Shown here: positions 44,070 to 53,414 of the stretch, piece by piece
How positions within the stretch are numbered: the stretch's first letter is position 1
Layout: every line of letters starts with the position of its first letter
Origin: Lachnospiraceae bacterium
Lineage (GTDB): Bacteria; Bacillota_A; Clostridia; Lachnospirales; Lachnospiraceae
Reading direction: 5' to 3'
DNA: 64,000 nt
Assembly: GCA_028694115.1 (NCBI GenBank)
Contig: JAQUUB010000008.1
Coordinates: 59,813 to 123,812, forward strand
Translations under genes and position numbers: made by a program
The notes under the pieces: generated by a model
Told to the model about the DNA's origin: nothing
Databases searched by the model: none
The model's input: the letters and a program-made list of their open reading frames with translations, nothing else

Positions 44070-46409
44070 TTATTCTATTTTCTTCAATTTTGCAAAGGAA
44101 GCGAACATTTTCTTTACTCCTGCCTGTTCAAAATCAACTGTCACTTCATAATCTCTTCCACCACTAACGATATTTTTAACCTCTCCCTGACCAAATTTAA
44201 TATGTGAAACACGGTCACCTACCTTATATGACAACCCTTCACTCATCCCCATATCCGAACCTCTTTGAATCATTGTTTTTGCATAGGGATTCTGCGGTGT
44301 AATCGTTTGCTTGATTGCAACAGGCTTTTTAAATGGAAACGGTTTTGAATTGAACGTCTCTTTTGCCTTTTGATAAGTAGAGGGATCTGGTTCATCTGAT
44401 AAACGCATTTTCGTGGAGGGGATTTTCATATCCAGCAATCCAAATGGAATTTCCTTAATGAACCGGGAGGTTGCTGCGTATCTTGTTTCTCCATTAATCA
44501 TCCTTTGCCTTGCACACGTAATGGTCAAATCTTCTTTTGCTCTTGTAATACCTACATAGCAAAGTCTCCTCTCCTCCTCCATTTCTGCAGGGTCATCACC
44601 AGTGATGGTCATATAACTTGGAAATAGACCATCTTCCATACCTGCCAGATAGACATGGGGAAACTCAAGTCCCTTAGCATTATGCATCGTCATAATTAAT
44701 ACTTTTCGTTCTTTACGTTCTCTTTCTTCCTCATCCGTCAGGCTGGTAATCCCCGTTTGAGCTCCATCCATAGACTTATCAAGAGACGAACCTTCTACTC
44801 CATTTAGACGCATAAACTCCATTAAATCTGGTTCCTCTGTTTCTTCTTCATATACGGTCAGTGTCTCCCGAAGTTTCGCGATATATTCTTTCATTTCTGC
44901 AAATTTTTCCTGATTATCTGCTTCTCCCTCCAGATAGTCCATATATTCGGTATCATCTACAATGGCATCCAGAAGTTCTGCTAGTCCTAGATATTTCATT
45001 TTACTACGAAGCGATTGAATCAAATAATCAAATCCTTTTATTTTTTCTGCTGCCTTTCCAAGCCCTGGTATGTCATCTGCAAATTCGCAAGATTCATATA
45101 GGCTAATCTCCCTCTTCATCGCATATTCCTGGACTTTTCCTATGCTGGTCGCTCCAATCCCTCGCTTTGGTAAATTAATAATTCTTGCTGTACGTAAATC
45201 ATTTTTTCCACTGGCAACCGTAATCAAATAAGAAGTTAAATCCTTGATTACTTTGGTATCCCAGAATTTTAATCCTTTTACTAAATCATAATCAATCTGG
45301 AATAATCGAAAAGCATCTTCGAAATCTTTACTTTGTACATTCGTACGAATTAAGATTGCACAATCTCCATAACGCATTCCACCTTCCTGCACCTTCTTTT
45401 TGATATCTTCCGCAATATACATTGCTTCTCCTTGTGCAGTATCAAGCTGTCTGAAATGTATTTTTTTCCCTTCCCCAGATTCTGTCCATAGTGATTTTAC
45501 CTTACGTCCCTTATTATTGCTTATTACTTCATTGGCAGCATCCAGAATCGTCTGTGTGGAGCGGTAATTTTGTTCCAATTTAATTACTTTTGCATCAGGG
45601 TAATACTTTTCAAAATTAAGAATATTATAAATATTGGCTCCACGAAATTTGTAGATGGACTGGTCATCATCTCCTACCACGCATAGATTGCGATATTTTC
45701 CAGCAAGCAAATGAATGAGTTGGAACTGCGCCGTATTCGTGTCCTGGTATTCATCCACCATAATGTATCGAAAGCGTTCTTGATAATAGTTTAATACTTC
45801 CGTATCTATTTTAAACAATTCTACTGTTTTCATGATTAAATCATCAAAATCAAAAGAATTATTTCTTTTTAAAGTTCTTTGATATTCGGAATAGACTTGT
45901 GCAATTTTTTCTTTTCGATAATCTCCTACTGCACTCTGTCGGAATTCTTCTGGTGAGATTAATTCATCCTTTGCAGAAGAAATCGCATTTAAGAGCATTT
46001 TTTCTTTATACATCTTCGTATCTACATTTAATCTCTTGCATACATCTTTTATGATTGATTTCTGATCCGTTGCATCGCAGATTTCAAAATTTTGATTGTA
46101 ACCTAATTTTTCTGCATGGCGAAACATGATTTGCATACAGGTAGAGTGAAACGTCGATACCCAGATATCATGGGCACCTATTCCAACCATATGGTCAATT
46201 CGTTCTCTCATTTCTTTTGCTGCTTTATTTGTAAAAGTAATGGCCATAATATTCCATGGATTTACTCCTATTTCCTCAATTAAATATGCGGTTCTATGAG
46301 TAAGCACTCGTGTCTTACCTGAGCCTGCGCCGGCTAATATCAGGAGTGGACCTTCTACCTGAAGGACTGCTTCCTGCTGCTTACTGTTCAGTGTATCATG
46401 TATACTCAT
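44070..46409 (-). CDS. pcrA: ATP-dependent DNA helicase PcrA/UvrD
   Basis: A 779-residue superfamily 1A helicase. Motifs in order: Q motif (NSKQQEAV), AGAGSGKT (near 27), TFTNKAAKEMRER, DEYQDTN (near 220), GDDDQSIYKFRGA (near 246), NYRS, TMHNAKGLEFPHVYL (near 572) and YVGITRAKEDL (near 618). A C-terminal Tudor-like region (VGDRVSHIKFGQGEV) is the RNA-polymerase-binding part of PcrA. It acts in nucleotide excision repair and replication-transcription conflict clearing. Confidence 0.97.
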   Translation of the reverse strand: MSIHDTLNSKQQEAVLQVEGPLLILAGAGSGKTRVLTHRTAYLIEEIGVNPWNIMAITFTNKAAKEMRERIDHMVGIGAHDIWVSTFHSTCMQIMFRHAEKLGYNQNFEICDATDQKSIIKDVCKRLNVDTKMYKEKMLLNAISSAKDELISPEEFRQSAVGDYRKEKIAQVYSEYQRTLKRNNSFDFDDLIMKTVELFKIDTEVLNYYQERFRYIMVDEYQDTNTAQFQLIHLLAGKYRNLCVVGDDDQSIYKFRGANIYNILNFEKYYPDAKVIKLEQNYRSTQTILDAANEVISNNKGRKVKSLWTESGEGKKIHFRQLDTAQGEAMYIAEDIKKKVQEGGMRYGDCAILIRTNVQSKDFEDAFRLFQIDYDLVKGLKFWDTKVIKDLTSYLITVASGKNDLRTARIINLPKRGIGATSIGKVQEYAMKREISLYESCEFADDIPGLGKAAEKIKGFDYLIQSLRSKMKYLGLAELLDAIVDDTEYMDYLEGEADNQEKFAEMKEYIAKLRETLTVYEEETEEPDLMEFMRLNGVEGSSLDKSMDGAQTGITSLTDEEERERKERKVLIMTMHNAKGLEFPHVYLAGMEDGLFPSYMTITGDDPAEMEEERRLCYVGITRAKEDLTITCARQRMINGETRYAATSRFIKEIPFGLLDMKIPSTKMRLSDEPDPSTYQKAKETFNSKPFPFKKPVAIKQTITPQNPYAKTMIQRGSDMGMSEGLSYKVGDRVSHIKFGQGEVKNIVSGGRDYEVTVDFEQAGVKKMFASFAKLKKIE

Positions 46410-46467
46410 TGTTTTTCCTCATCTTGTTACATCTGTTTTAATCGTTCATTGTCCTGTAAAAATATAA

Positions 46468-46525
46468 GGGTACAGATATCACCTATCATCAGATTACTCC
46501 AACTTCCAGATTTCTATTTGTACCC
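46468..46525 (-). terminator. Long-loop hairpin after the SPFH gene
   Basis: GGGTACAGATA and TATTTGTACCC can pair over 11 bases (one G-U) with a 36-base loop. The minus-strand tail is TTATATTTTT. The loop is long for an intrinsic terminator. Confidence 0.45.
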
Positions 46526-46568
46526 ATTTTATTTATGCCTGCTTTCAGTTACTCATATAAATCTTTTT

Positions 46569-47552
46569 CTATGCAAGTTTATATCCACAGTTTGAACAGA
46601 ATTTGCCTCCATTTGTAGCAGTTCCACACTCAGGACAGAATTTAGGAATCACACCACTCGTATTCTGTGCTGGCGCTGCAGCTTGATTTCCTGTTGCCTG
46701 GTTTGTCATCTGGTTTGTCATCTGGTTTACCATCTGCTGTCCCATTGCCATTCCCATCTGAATCCCTACCATATCACCCGCTACGCTGCCACCATGACCC
46801 GGATTACTCATGCCATCTGCCATTGCAATCTGCTGATATTTATTAATATCTCCTACCATAGCCTGAGATGCTGCCTTCTCCTGCATTTTCTTAATTTCCT
46901 CAGGATAGGAAAAGCTCTGAATGGCCATGCCTGTAATGCCAATACCCAGCTTACACATTTCCATGTCTAAGTCTGTTTCTATTCCTTTGGAAATTTCCAT
47001 AGCATTTGCCTGAAGGTTAAACATATCCTTTCCTTCATTTGCAATCCACTTCATTAATAATTGATCTAGCATGGATACGACACGTTCTTGTACTTCTTCA
47101 ACGGTGAACTGATTCTTGATACCAGCGATTTTCTCTACAAGAACTGCATAATCAGATACTTTACAGTTAAATGTACCAAATGCCCGGATTGGCATTCCCC
47201 CTGGTAAGCCTGCTGCCTTAATATTAATTGCATTTTTAGTACCCCATTTTACAAGCATTTCTTTTGTATTTATGAAGAGTACCTCTGCTCTCATTCCTGA
47301 ATTAAATCCAAATTTGAATCCTTTTAATGTCGATAGAAAAGGAACGATTTCTGATTCAATATCAAAGCTTCCTTCATCCTGAAAGACTCCTTCTACTTTT
47401 CCATTAAATAAAAAGATTGCATCCTGTCCAGGACGTATAATCAATTTACTACCCTTTTTAATCTCATTATTGGTCCATTTCCAAAACAGGACATCTTCAC
47501 GATATTCTTCCCATTCCACCACATTGGAAAACTGGTTACTAAATAATCCCAT
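46569..47552 (-). CDS. SPFH-domain protein with C-terminal zinc ribbon (YdjI-like)
   Basis: A 327-residue protein. An SPFH/YdjI-type domain covers about residues 20-230 (IIRPGQDAIFLFNGKVEGVF, NTKEMLVKWGT). A methionine/glutamine-rich linker follows with repeated MTNQ, and a double zinc ribbon at the end (FCPECGTATNGGKFCSNCGYKL). YdjI homologs help recruit or cooperate with PspA at stressed membranes, and here the gene is 28 bases downstream of the pspA-like gene. The ATG at 47552 has GGAGG upstream. Confidence 0.9.
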   Translation of the reverse strand: MGLFSNQFSNVVEWEEYREDVLFWKWTNNEIKKGSKLIIRPGQDAIFLFNGKVEGVFQDEGSFDIESEIVPFLSTLKGFKFGFNSGMRAEVLFINTKEMLVKWGTKNAINIKAAGLPGGMPIRAFGTFNCKVSDYAVLVEKIAGIKNQFTVEEVQERVVSMLDQLLMKWIANEGKDMFNLQANAMEISKGIETDLDMEMCKLGIGITGMAIQSFSYPEEIKKMQEKAASQAMVGDINKYQQIAMADGMSNPGHGGSVAGDMVGIQMGMAMGQQMVNQMTNQMTNQATGNQAAAPAQNTSGVIPKFCPECGTATNGGKFCSNCGYKLA

Positions 47553-47580
47553 AAAAATTTCCTCCACTATTTTTCTCTTC

Positions 47581-48266
47581 TTATAAACCCATCTCAGCTT
47601 TTAATTTTGCCAATTCATCATCAACTGCAGTGTTACTTAATCCCTCATTATACTTTGACTCTAAATCTTTGATTGTATCTTGATTACCGGATTTATTTAA
47701 CTCTGCCATCGCATTGGCTTTATCTAACATTGTGTCTACTTTACTCTCCATACGTTCAAATGCCGCCATATTACTGCCTGCCTGTGACATTCCAGATTCC
47801 ATTTTATTCAATTTCTCTTGTGTCTTTGCAACTGCAAGTTTTGACTTAATGGTATCTCTCTTACCGTTTAATTCCTGAATATCTTTTGTTAATTTGTCAT
47901 GCATTTCCTTCATGCGTTCTGCATTTGCAGATGCAAGATCATAAGCCTGTTGCAGACTTGCCTGATTCTGTGTTAATGATGATTTTTTTCTAAAAACGAA
48001 CGAGCATCATTATCGTTACCTGATTCAATTGCCTTTTTCGCATAAGTAGTCATTTTTTCTATTTCTGCATTACATTCATCTAATTTTCTTTTTGCCTGCG
48101 TCTGAGTTGCCATAACAGCAGCTGTTTCTGCCTTTACATTTCCAAGATCGCTTTCCAGATTACGAAGATACTGATCGATCATCTTTTCTGGATCCTCTGC
48201 CTTTTCTAGTAATGCGTTTACGTTTGCGGACATAATATCCTTAAATTTTGTTAAAATACCTGCCAT
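47581..48266 (-). pseudogene. PspA/IM30 family protein, frameshifted in an A7 run
   Basis: Two frames together give a PspA-like coiled-coil protein of about 228 residues: N-terminal half from 48266 (MAGILTKFKDIMSANVNALL, LEKAEDPEKMIDQYLR) and C-terminal half to 47581 (SKLAVAKTQEKLNKMESG). The first frame stops after FLEKNHH. The break is at the run of seven A (minus strand, 47989-47983); one extra A restores EKKSSLTQNQASL. It could be a true mutation, a sequencing error in a homopolymer or a slippage site. PspA protects stressed membranes; the SPFH/zinc-ribbon gene follows. Confidence 0.85.
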
Positions 48267-48315
48267 AATTATTCTCCTCCAATTTACAATTTCAGATTTA
48301 AGTTTCCTTGATATT

Positions 48316-51174
48316 CTATTTTATCACAAAATACTTCAAAAGTGACCCCTTAAAATCACCTTTTCCTATTATTTTAATAATTCCCTTACCTGGTGCTTCA
48401 TTATTGCTAATTATGTAACTATAATCCCTCTCTTCTTTCATACAATAGTTCTTATATTTTAATTCTATTGCAGGCCTGACTGGTTCTCCCTGAAACTTGT
48501 ATTTTCCAATCCCTTTTACTGTAATTCCTTTTTCTATTGTCTTGGGTTCAATTTGAAATTGCATGCTCCTGGCCCCTGTATAGTTATTGGATCCGATTAT
48601 GGTAATTGATGCAATACCCTGATGGTAATTATCACTAAAGTACACTTTATAATCATTTTTTTTCCTCAACTTTACTTTTTTTACTTTTGTAGTTCCTAGA
48701 ATCGGAATTTGATTTGTAATATTCACTTTCGGATTTATATAGCTCCCTGTAAATTCCTTTTTTATGTTATCAGTAATTATAATATTATCATCCTCAATAT
48801 TTTTCTTTTCTATCGTAAAATAAAGCTTTAGTGAACCCTTATATGGCTTTTTCCCAGTTACTATAATAATTCCAAGTCCCGCATTTTTATTATTTTTGTA
48901 GGCTACATTGTAATATTTAGTTGTTAGAATTTCTCCATCTAATGTTGAGACACAGATTTTGGGCTTTATTGCACTTCCGTTATAGAGATACCCTCCCATA
49001 TCTTTCTGATAAGCCGGATCATTTTTTACATCGATTCCAACACTTAATTTACCTATTAACTGTGTTGAATTTGCATAGATTGTAAACGTTTTTTTTACAC
49101 TTCCCCTATAATTACTTTTTCCGGTTAGCAGCATGGTTACCTTACCAGCTCTTTTTAAGTTTCCTGAATAAACCTCTGCGCTATAATCTTTTCCCTCAAT
49201 TAGAGTACCATAACTATCTTTACTATGTATTTTCGGAGTTAATTGATACCCCGTCGCGCTTTGATCTTCATACCAGATATCTACCATGCTTATTTTTCTT
49301 GGTGCGATTATAAAATCTGTTGTTTTACTCCCTTTATATTCCCCTATCCCCTGAATTATGATGATTCCCGTGCCTGCATCCTTATTATTTTGATATCGGA
49401 TTCTATAATCTCTATTTCGTACAAGTATTGTCTTTTCACTTTTGACTGTGATATCTGGATAAATTTTTTGTCCCGTATATTCTTGCTGCTTTATCTTACT
49501 AACATTGAAATTTTCTGCGTTATATTTTCCCTCTGTTTTATCTTCTTTCTCTTTCCATCTTGCATAGATTTGATAATTTTTTATAATCCCTACGGTATCG
49601 TCAAACAACAACGTATATTGTTCCTCTTCTTTCCCATACCACCCTTGAAAATCGTGATTTTCATAGATTGGCGTATCTGGCATTTCTAAGGTGCTCCCCT
49701 CTTCGATTCCAGTAACTAAATAATCTTTTTCTCCATTTTCAGGATGAAAAGTAACTTCATATCTATTTTTTACTGGCTGAATGACTATTTCTTGTGAGGG
49801 AGCTGGATTATAATTATTTGTCTCTCCCTCTTCGTCATTCGGACTTTCTGTTTTAAAAAAATTAATCTGGTATGATAAGCTTGTACCACCACTAATTTTA
49901 TTTTTAATTCCTTCCACTGTAACTTGATAGATTCCCTGATAACCGGATTGATCAAATTGAGATCCTAAATGAAAAATAATACAGTTGTTAATACCTGTAT
50001 ATTTTGTATTTACAGCTAAATACTTATCGGTATTGTCCGGATTGGAATTTGCATCTGCACTTGTAAGAACCCATTCTTTTCCATCCTCTATTCTCTTAAC
50101 GGTTACTTTTAATTCCTTTATTACAGGTGTTAGATAATAAGCTGGATTCAGAGTAATCGTCCATGGTGTCTGAACATCAAACATTTCTGTAGGAAAATTA
50201 CCAGAAGCAGGCCATGAAATAAATTCATAATCTACCTCTTTTGATGCCTGAGCTCCTTCAGGATCATCTGATGCCTTATCGCATGATCCAATCATTACCT
50301 TCATGACAGCCATGCACTTCCCACTTGAACTATCTGCCTGCCCAAATCCTGTCTGCACATTATATGGATACAACACCCACCGCCGATGTCCCATTATCAT
50401 TAGATTACTACTACTATTATTATCCTTCATATAAGAATCTATGGAACGTTTTAACACCATAGGTGCAAAAGCCTCTGTTGTCCCTGATCTTGAATAAATA
50501 TTGGAGCTTCCGGCAGCATCATAACCCCTCTTATAAAAAGTATCATTCATCCCAGCTGGTTGCGAAGGAGTATGCGTAAGTATATTGTTTGCTGCCAAAA
50601 CCACAGCCCCATATTGGGCACTTGTGTTTAAATTACTATTTAATTCCAGTTTATTGAGTCCAGCTAAATATCGTATGTAGTTTACATAACTTAATGCGCT
50701 TTCTAAATATCCATCACATAAAGTGCCAAGAGAATAGGGATTGACTGTTCCTGGGTACTGACTAAATCTTGCTGTTGCATTTGTTACTGATTGACTCATC
50801 TGACTGATTTGTTTTTGGGAGGGCTTCAAAATTGACAAATCTCCACTTTTTGATAAATTTATTGAACTTCCCGTACTTACTTCCGTATCAGAATACTCCT
50901 TCTCTATTACGGATTTATTCTCCTGATAACAAATATCATAGCAAACAGGAGCTGTTCCCAGCTCCTCTATAACCATATTTGTAGATAGGTTTTCACTTAT
51001 TTCTTTTGAGACTGCATTGGTACTTACCGTGTGTTCTTCGCCTATTTCATATGGGGTTACTTTTTCCCACTCATTTAATTCACTATCTCCATCTAATGCT
51101 TGAACAGAGTTCGTTACTAGAGTAGTAATAAGAATCGAAGCTATAACGAAAATAGTTCTCTTTCTGATATTCAT
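48316..51174 (-). CDS. Secreted CAP-domain protein with Ig-like repeats
   Basis: A 952-residue secreted protein. It has a signal peptide (about residues 1-27, cleavage after SVQA), a low-complexity region, a CAP/SCP domain (about 150-300; THTP and MGHRRWVLYP near its histidines), an InlB/flagellin-like beta-grasp repeat (about 475-540, ending in IYARWKE), then five repeats of about 75 residues ending in forms of YKGS...F.I. Such repeats are typical clostridial surface-adhesion modules. There is no LPXTG. The start overlaps little with the upstream gene, four bases away, and has a weak RBS (AGGAAC). Confidence 0.88.
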   Translation of the reverse strand: MNIRKRTIFVIASILITTLVTNSVQALDGDSELNEWEKVTPYEIGEEHTVSTNAVSKEISENLSTNMVIEELGTAPVCYDICYQENKSVIEKEYSDTEVSTGSSINLSKSGDLSILKPSQKQISQMSQSVTNATARFSQYPGTVNPYSLGTLCDGYLESALSYVNYIRYLAGLNKLELNSNLNTSAQYGAVVLAANNILTHTPSQPAGMNDTFYKRGYDAAGSSNIYSRSGTTEAFAPMVLKRSIDSYMKDNNSSSNLMIMGHRRWVLYPYNVQTGFGQADSSSGKCMAVMKVMIGSCDKASDDPEGAQASKEVDYEFISWPASGNFPTEMFDVQTPWTITLNPAYYLTPVIKELKVTVKRIEDGKEWVLTSADANSNPDNTDKYLAVNTKYTGINNCIIFHLGSQFDQSGYQGIYQVTVEGIKNKISGGTSLSYQINFFKTESPNDEEGETNNYNPAPSQEIVIQPVKNRYEVTFHPENGEKDYLVTGIEEGSTLEMPDTPIYENHDFQGWYGKEEEQYTLLFDDTVGIIKNYQIYARWKEKEDKTEGKYNAENFNVSKIKQQEYTGQKIYPDITVKSEKTILVRNRDYRIRYQNNKDAGTGIIIIQGIGEYKGSKTTDFIIAPRKISMVDIWYEDQSATGYQLTPKIHSKDSYGTLIEGKDYSAEVYSGNLKRAGKVTMLLTGKSNYRGSVKKTFTIYANSTQLIGKLSVGIDVKNDPAYQKDMGGYLYNGSAIKPKICVSTLDGEILTTKYYNVAYKNNKNAGLGIIIVTGKKPYKGSLKLYFTIEKKNIEDDNIIITDNIKKEFTGSYINPKVNITNQIPILGTTKVKKVKLRKKNDYKVYFSDNYHQGIASITIIGSNNYTGARSMQFQIEPKTIEKGITVKGIGKYKFQGEPVRPAIELKYKNYCMKEERDYSYIISNNEAPGKGIIKIIGKGDFKGSLLKYFVIK

Positions 51175-51178
51175 GTTC

Positions 51179-52084
51179 CTATAAATCCTTTTTGTCTCTC
51201 TTATTCTTATTTTTTGTTTCATTATATTTATATCCAACTATTATTAGAAATTCACAAAAAGCAAAAGTGACCCAAAACCAGATCCAACCACTTTTATCAT
51301 CATCCGGCATTAGCGGCACCGACTCATCTTTAATAATAGTAACGCCACCTTCATCTTCTGATACCGATTGCATTTTTATTTTACTATTATCTATTTCATC
51401 AGTGGCTTTTTGCGTCTTATCAATGTTTACACTTTCTTTCTCTTGTTTATTTTGTTTTTCTTCCTCATTTTCTTTTGCTTGTTTTTCCTCTTTCCATTGC
51501 TTGTTTTTCATCTTCATTTTCGTAGGGAGGATTACTGGGTTTATCACAACTGGAAGTGACTGATTGAGAATAGGTATCTGCGTTGATGTAACTATCACTA
51601 CATTAGATTCATCTTCTTCATCTTCTTCATCTTCTTCATCATCCGATCTAGACGTATCTTTTTTCTTTTTTTCAACGGCACCTCCGTTTTCTTCTTCTAC
51701 TGATTTCACAGAAAAAACAGCATGTAGCTCATAATCACATTGGATATTTTTAAAATCCTCAGCAGTTAATAGATAAATTATTTCATATTCTTTATTCACA
51801 GTCGCCCAGCCTACAAATGTATAATCACCCTTACTCGTTGAAAAATTCTCCAAGATGGGAGGTGCAATGGCTCCACCTTTTGGTACTTGATTCGCTGAAA
51901 TAAGAACTAAGTTTTTATAGAAATTCACATTGTATTGTATACTATTCCCATTTAATGGACTTATTTTAGATGAATCAGAAGTATTTATTGCTTCTTCTGC
52001 CTTTGCCGTAAATTTTATAAGAAAAATTGATACGATCAATATCACTATTGTAAAAATGATACACTTACATCTACCTCTCCTCAT
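51179..52084 (-). CDS. Membrane-anchored partner of the CAP protein
   Basis: A 301-residue protein. N-terminal signal/anchor (about residues 8-28), an InlB-type repeat (VNFYKNLVLISANQVPKGG to YELHAVFS), an acidic DEEDEEDEEDE tract, a long Lys/Glu/Gln linker, then a C-terminal membrane helix (about 268-288, WIWFWVTFAFCEFLIIVGY) and a basic end. The architecture is that of an anchored surface protein. The stop lies 4 bases before the CAP gene start, so translation is probably coupled. The ATG at 52084 follows GGGGGA. Confidence 0.8.
   Translation of the reverse strand: MRRGRCKCIIFTIVILIVSIFLIKFTAKAEEAINTSDSSKISPLNGNSIQYNVNFYKNLVLISANQVPKGGAIAPPILENFSTSKGDYTFVGWATVNKEYEIIYLLTAEDFKNIQCDYELHAVFSVKSVEEENGGAVEKKKKDTSRSDDEEDEEDEEDESNVVIVTSTQIPILNQSLPVVINPVILPTKMKMKNKQWKEEKQAKENEEEKQNKQEKESVNIDKTQKATDEIDNSKIKMQSVSEDEGGVTIIKDESVPLMPDDDKSGWIWFWVTFAFCEFLIIVGYKYNETKNKNKRDKKDL
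51611..51637. repeat. Nine-base microsatellite in the acidic tract
   Basis: Three exact copies of ATCTTCTTC, encoding the acidic Asp-Glu-Glu repeat on the minus strand. Copy number changes keep the frame, so this can vary in length without disrupting the gene. Confidence 0.85.
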
Positions 52085-52270
52085 ACCATCCCCCACATCC
52101 AAAAACCATACTATGATAGTTTATAGTTCTACTACTCGTTTATTTTACCATATTTTTCCAAACTCATCTACCATATTATATTTTTTTATTCCATGAACTA
52201 TTCCACTTTTTTCTCATTACTTACCCCTTGTAAAGTAGTTTTAAAAACTATATAATGAATATGAGAGACA

Positions 52271-52342
52271 GTTGAACAAATAACGTGTTCAACTATTGAT
52301 TTTTAATCATGCAAAAGCATGATTTGCATGCTCGAATCATGC
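52271..52342 (+). promoter_or_regulatory. Inverted-repeat leader upstream of the DUF1836 gene
   Basis: GTTGAACA...TGTTCAAC (52271-52293) and AATCATGC-AAAA-GCATGATT (52305-52324) are perfect inverted repeats. TGCATGC and a third AATCATGC (52335-52342) follow. They lie just before the start, fitting an operator or RNA hairpin. Confidence 0.6.
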
Positions 52343-52356
52343 AGATAGGTATTCAT

Positions 52357-52971
52357 ATGACATTGGATCCAAACGATATGTTAAATAGTATTTTAAAAAG
52401 TCTAGATCGAATTAATTATATAAAACCAGAGGACATTCCAAACATTGACCTTTATATGGACCAGGTTACTACTTTTATTGAACAACAACTTGGAAATACA
52501 AAACGTCATGAAGAAGATAAAATACTTACAAAAACAATGATTAATAATTACGCTAAGAACGATTTGCTACCTCCACCTATCAAAAAAAAATACAGCAAAG
52601 AGCATGTTCTTCTTTTGATATTTATTTACTATTTTAAAAATATTTTATCAATTGGTGATATTGATAAACTTCTAGATCCCATTACGGAATCAAGCTTTGA
52701 AAAAAATTCCACTATTCCTCTAGAACAAATCTATAATGAAGTATTTAGTCTGGAAAAGGATCAAGTTCGGGTTTTAGCAAAAGATATTGTCTCAAAGTTC
52801 AATATTGCAACAAAAACATTTGAAGATGCATCGGGTGATGAAGCAGATTATTTACATTACTATTCTTTTATTTGTATGTTGAGCTTTGATGTTTATGTAA
52901 AAAAATTAATGATTGAGAAACTGATTGATTTATTGCCAAATCGAGATACCACCAATAAAAAGAAAAAATAG
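52357..52971 (+). CDS. DUF1836 domain protein (HTH-like regulator)
   Basis: A 204-residue DUF1836 protein: LTKTMINNYAKNDLLPPPIKKKYSKEHVLLLIFIYYFKNILS is the MerR-like core of that family (split here at about residues 64-105), followed by helices. The family is thought to regulate transcription in Firmicutes, without known targets. The ATG at 52357 is chosen because the 48 bases upstream in frame consist of inverted repeats. It has GATAGG as a weak RBS. Confidence 0.82.
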   Translation: MTLDPNDMLNSILKSLDRINYIKPEDIPNIDLYMDQVTTFIEQQLGNTKRHEEDKILTKTMINNYAKNDLLPPPIKKKYSKEHVLLLIFIYYFKNILSIGDIDKLLDPITESSFEKNSTIPLEQIYNEVFSLEKDQVRVLAKDIVSKFNIATKTFEDASGDEADYLHYYSFICMLSFDVYVKKLMIEKLIDLLPNRDTTNKKKK

Positions 52972-52991
52972 CAGGTCATTCTGACCTGCTA
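52968..52991. terminator. Bidirectional terminator, DUF1836 / YerC-like
   Basis: TAGCAGGTCA and TGACCTGCTA pair around a 3-base loop TTC, overlapping the DUF1836 stop codon and 3 bases from the convergent regulator stop. The tail is TCTTATTT. Confidence 0.85.
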
Positions 52992-52993
52992 TC

Positions 52994-53287
52994 TTATTTA
53001 TCCATTCTTTCAAATACCATTTCGTAGCCATCATTTCCATAATTCAATGAACGATTTACTCTGCTAATCGTAGCAGTTGAGGCTCCAGTTTTCTCTGCTA
53101 TTTCTAAATATGTCTTGTGTTCTCTTAACATTCCCGCCACTTCGAATCTCTGAGATAAAGATAATAACTCATTTATGGTTGCCAAATCTTCAAAGAAAAT
53201 ATAGCACTCTTCCTTATCTCTCAAACTAAGAATGGCTTCAAATAAACTATCTACCGCATCAGTACGTAATTTCTTATTCAAATTCAT
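52994..53287 (-). CDS. YerC/YecD family TrpR-like regulator
   Basis: A 97-residue all-helical protein of the YerC/TrpR-like family. The HTH is about residues 53-80 (HKTYLEIAEKTGASTATISRVNRSL), preceded by the typical LRDKEECYIFFEDLATINELLSLSQRFEVAGML. In other Firmicutes such proteins are TrpR-like repressors with unclear ligands. RBS GAAAGGAG precedes the ATG. Confidence 0.9.
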   Translation of the reverse strand: MNLNKKLRTDAVDSLFEAILSLRDKEECYIFFEDLATINELLSLSQRFEVAGMLREHKTYLEIAEKTGASTATISRVNRSLNYGNDGYEMVFERMDK

Positions 53288-53414
53288 TCTCCTTTCATTA
53301 CTAACTTTCCTACTGTAATATGCTTAAATTTTAACATACTAAAGTCCTAAAGTAAATAGAAACATTTACGTAATTAATACATATACTACAGTACTAATAT
53401 TTTAGGAGGGCTTT

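Noticed and set aside
48316..51174. Sortase-anchored surface protein
   Set aside because: No LPXTG-type motif or C-terminal membrane helix is present; the protein ends in an Ig-like repeat.
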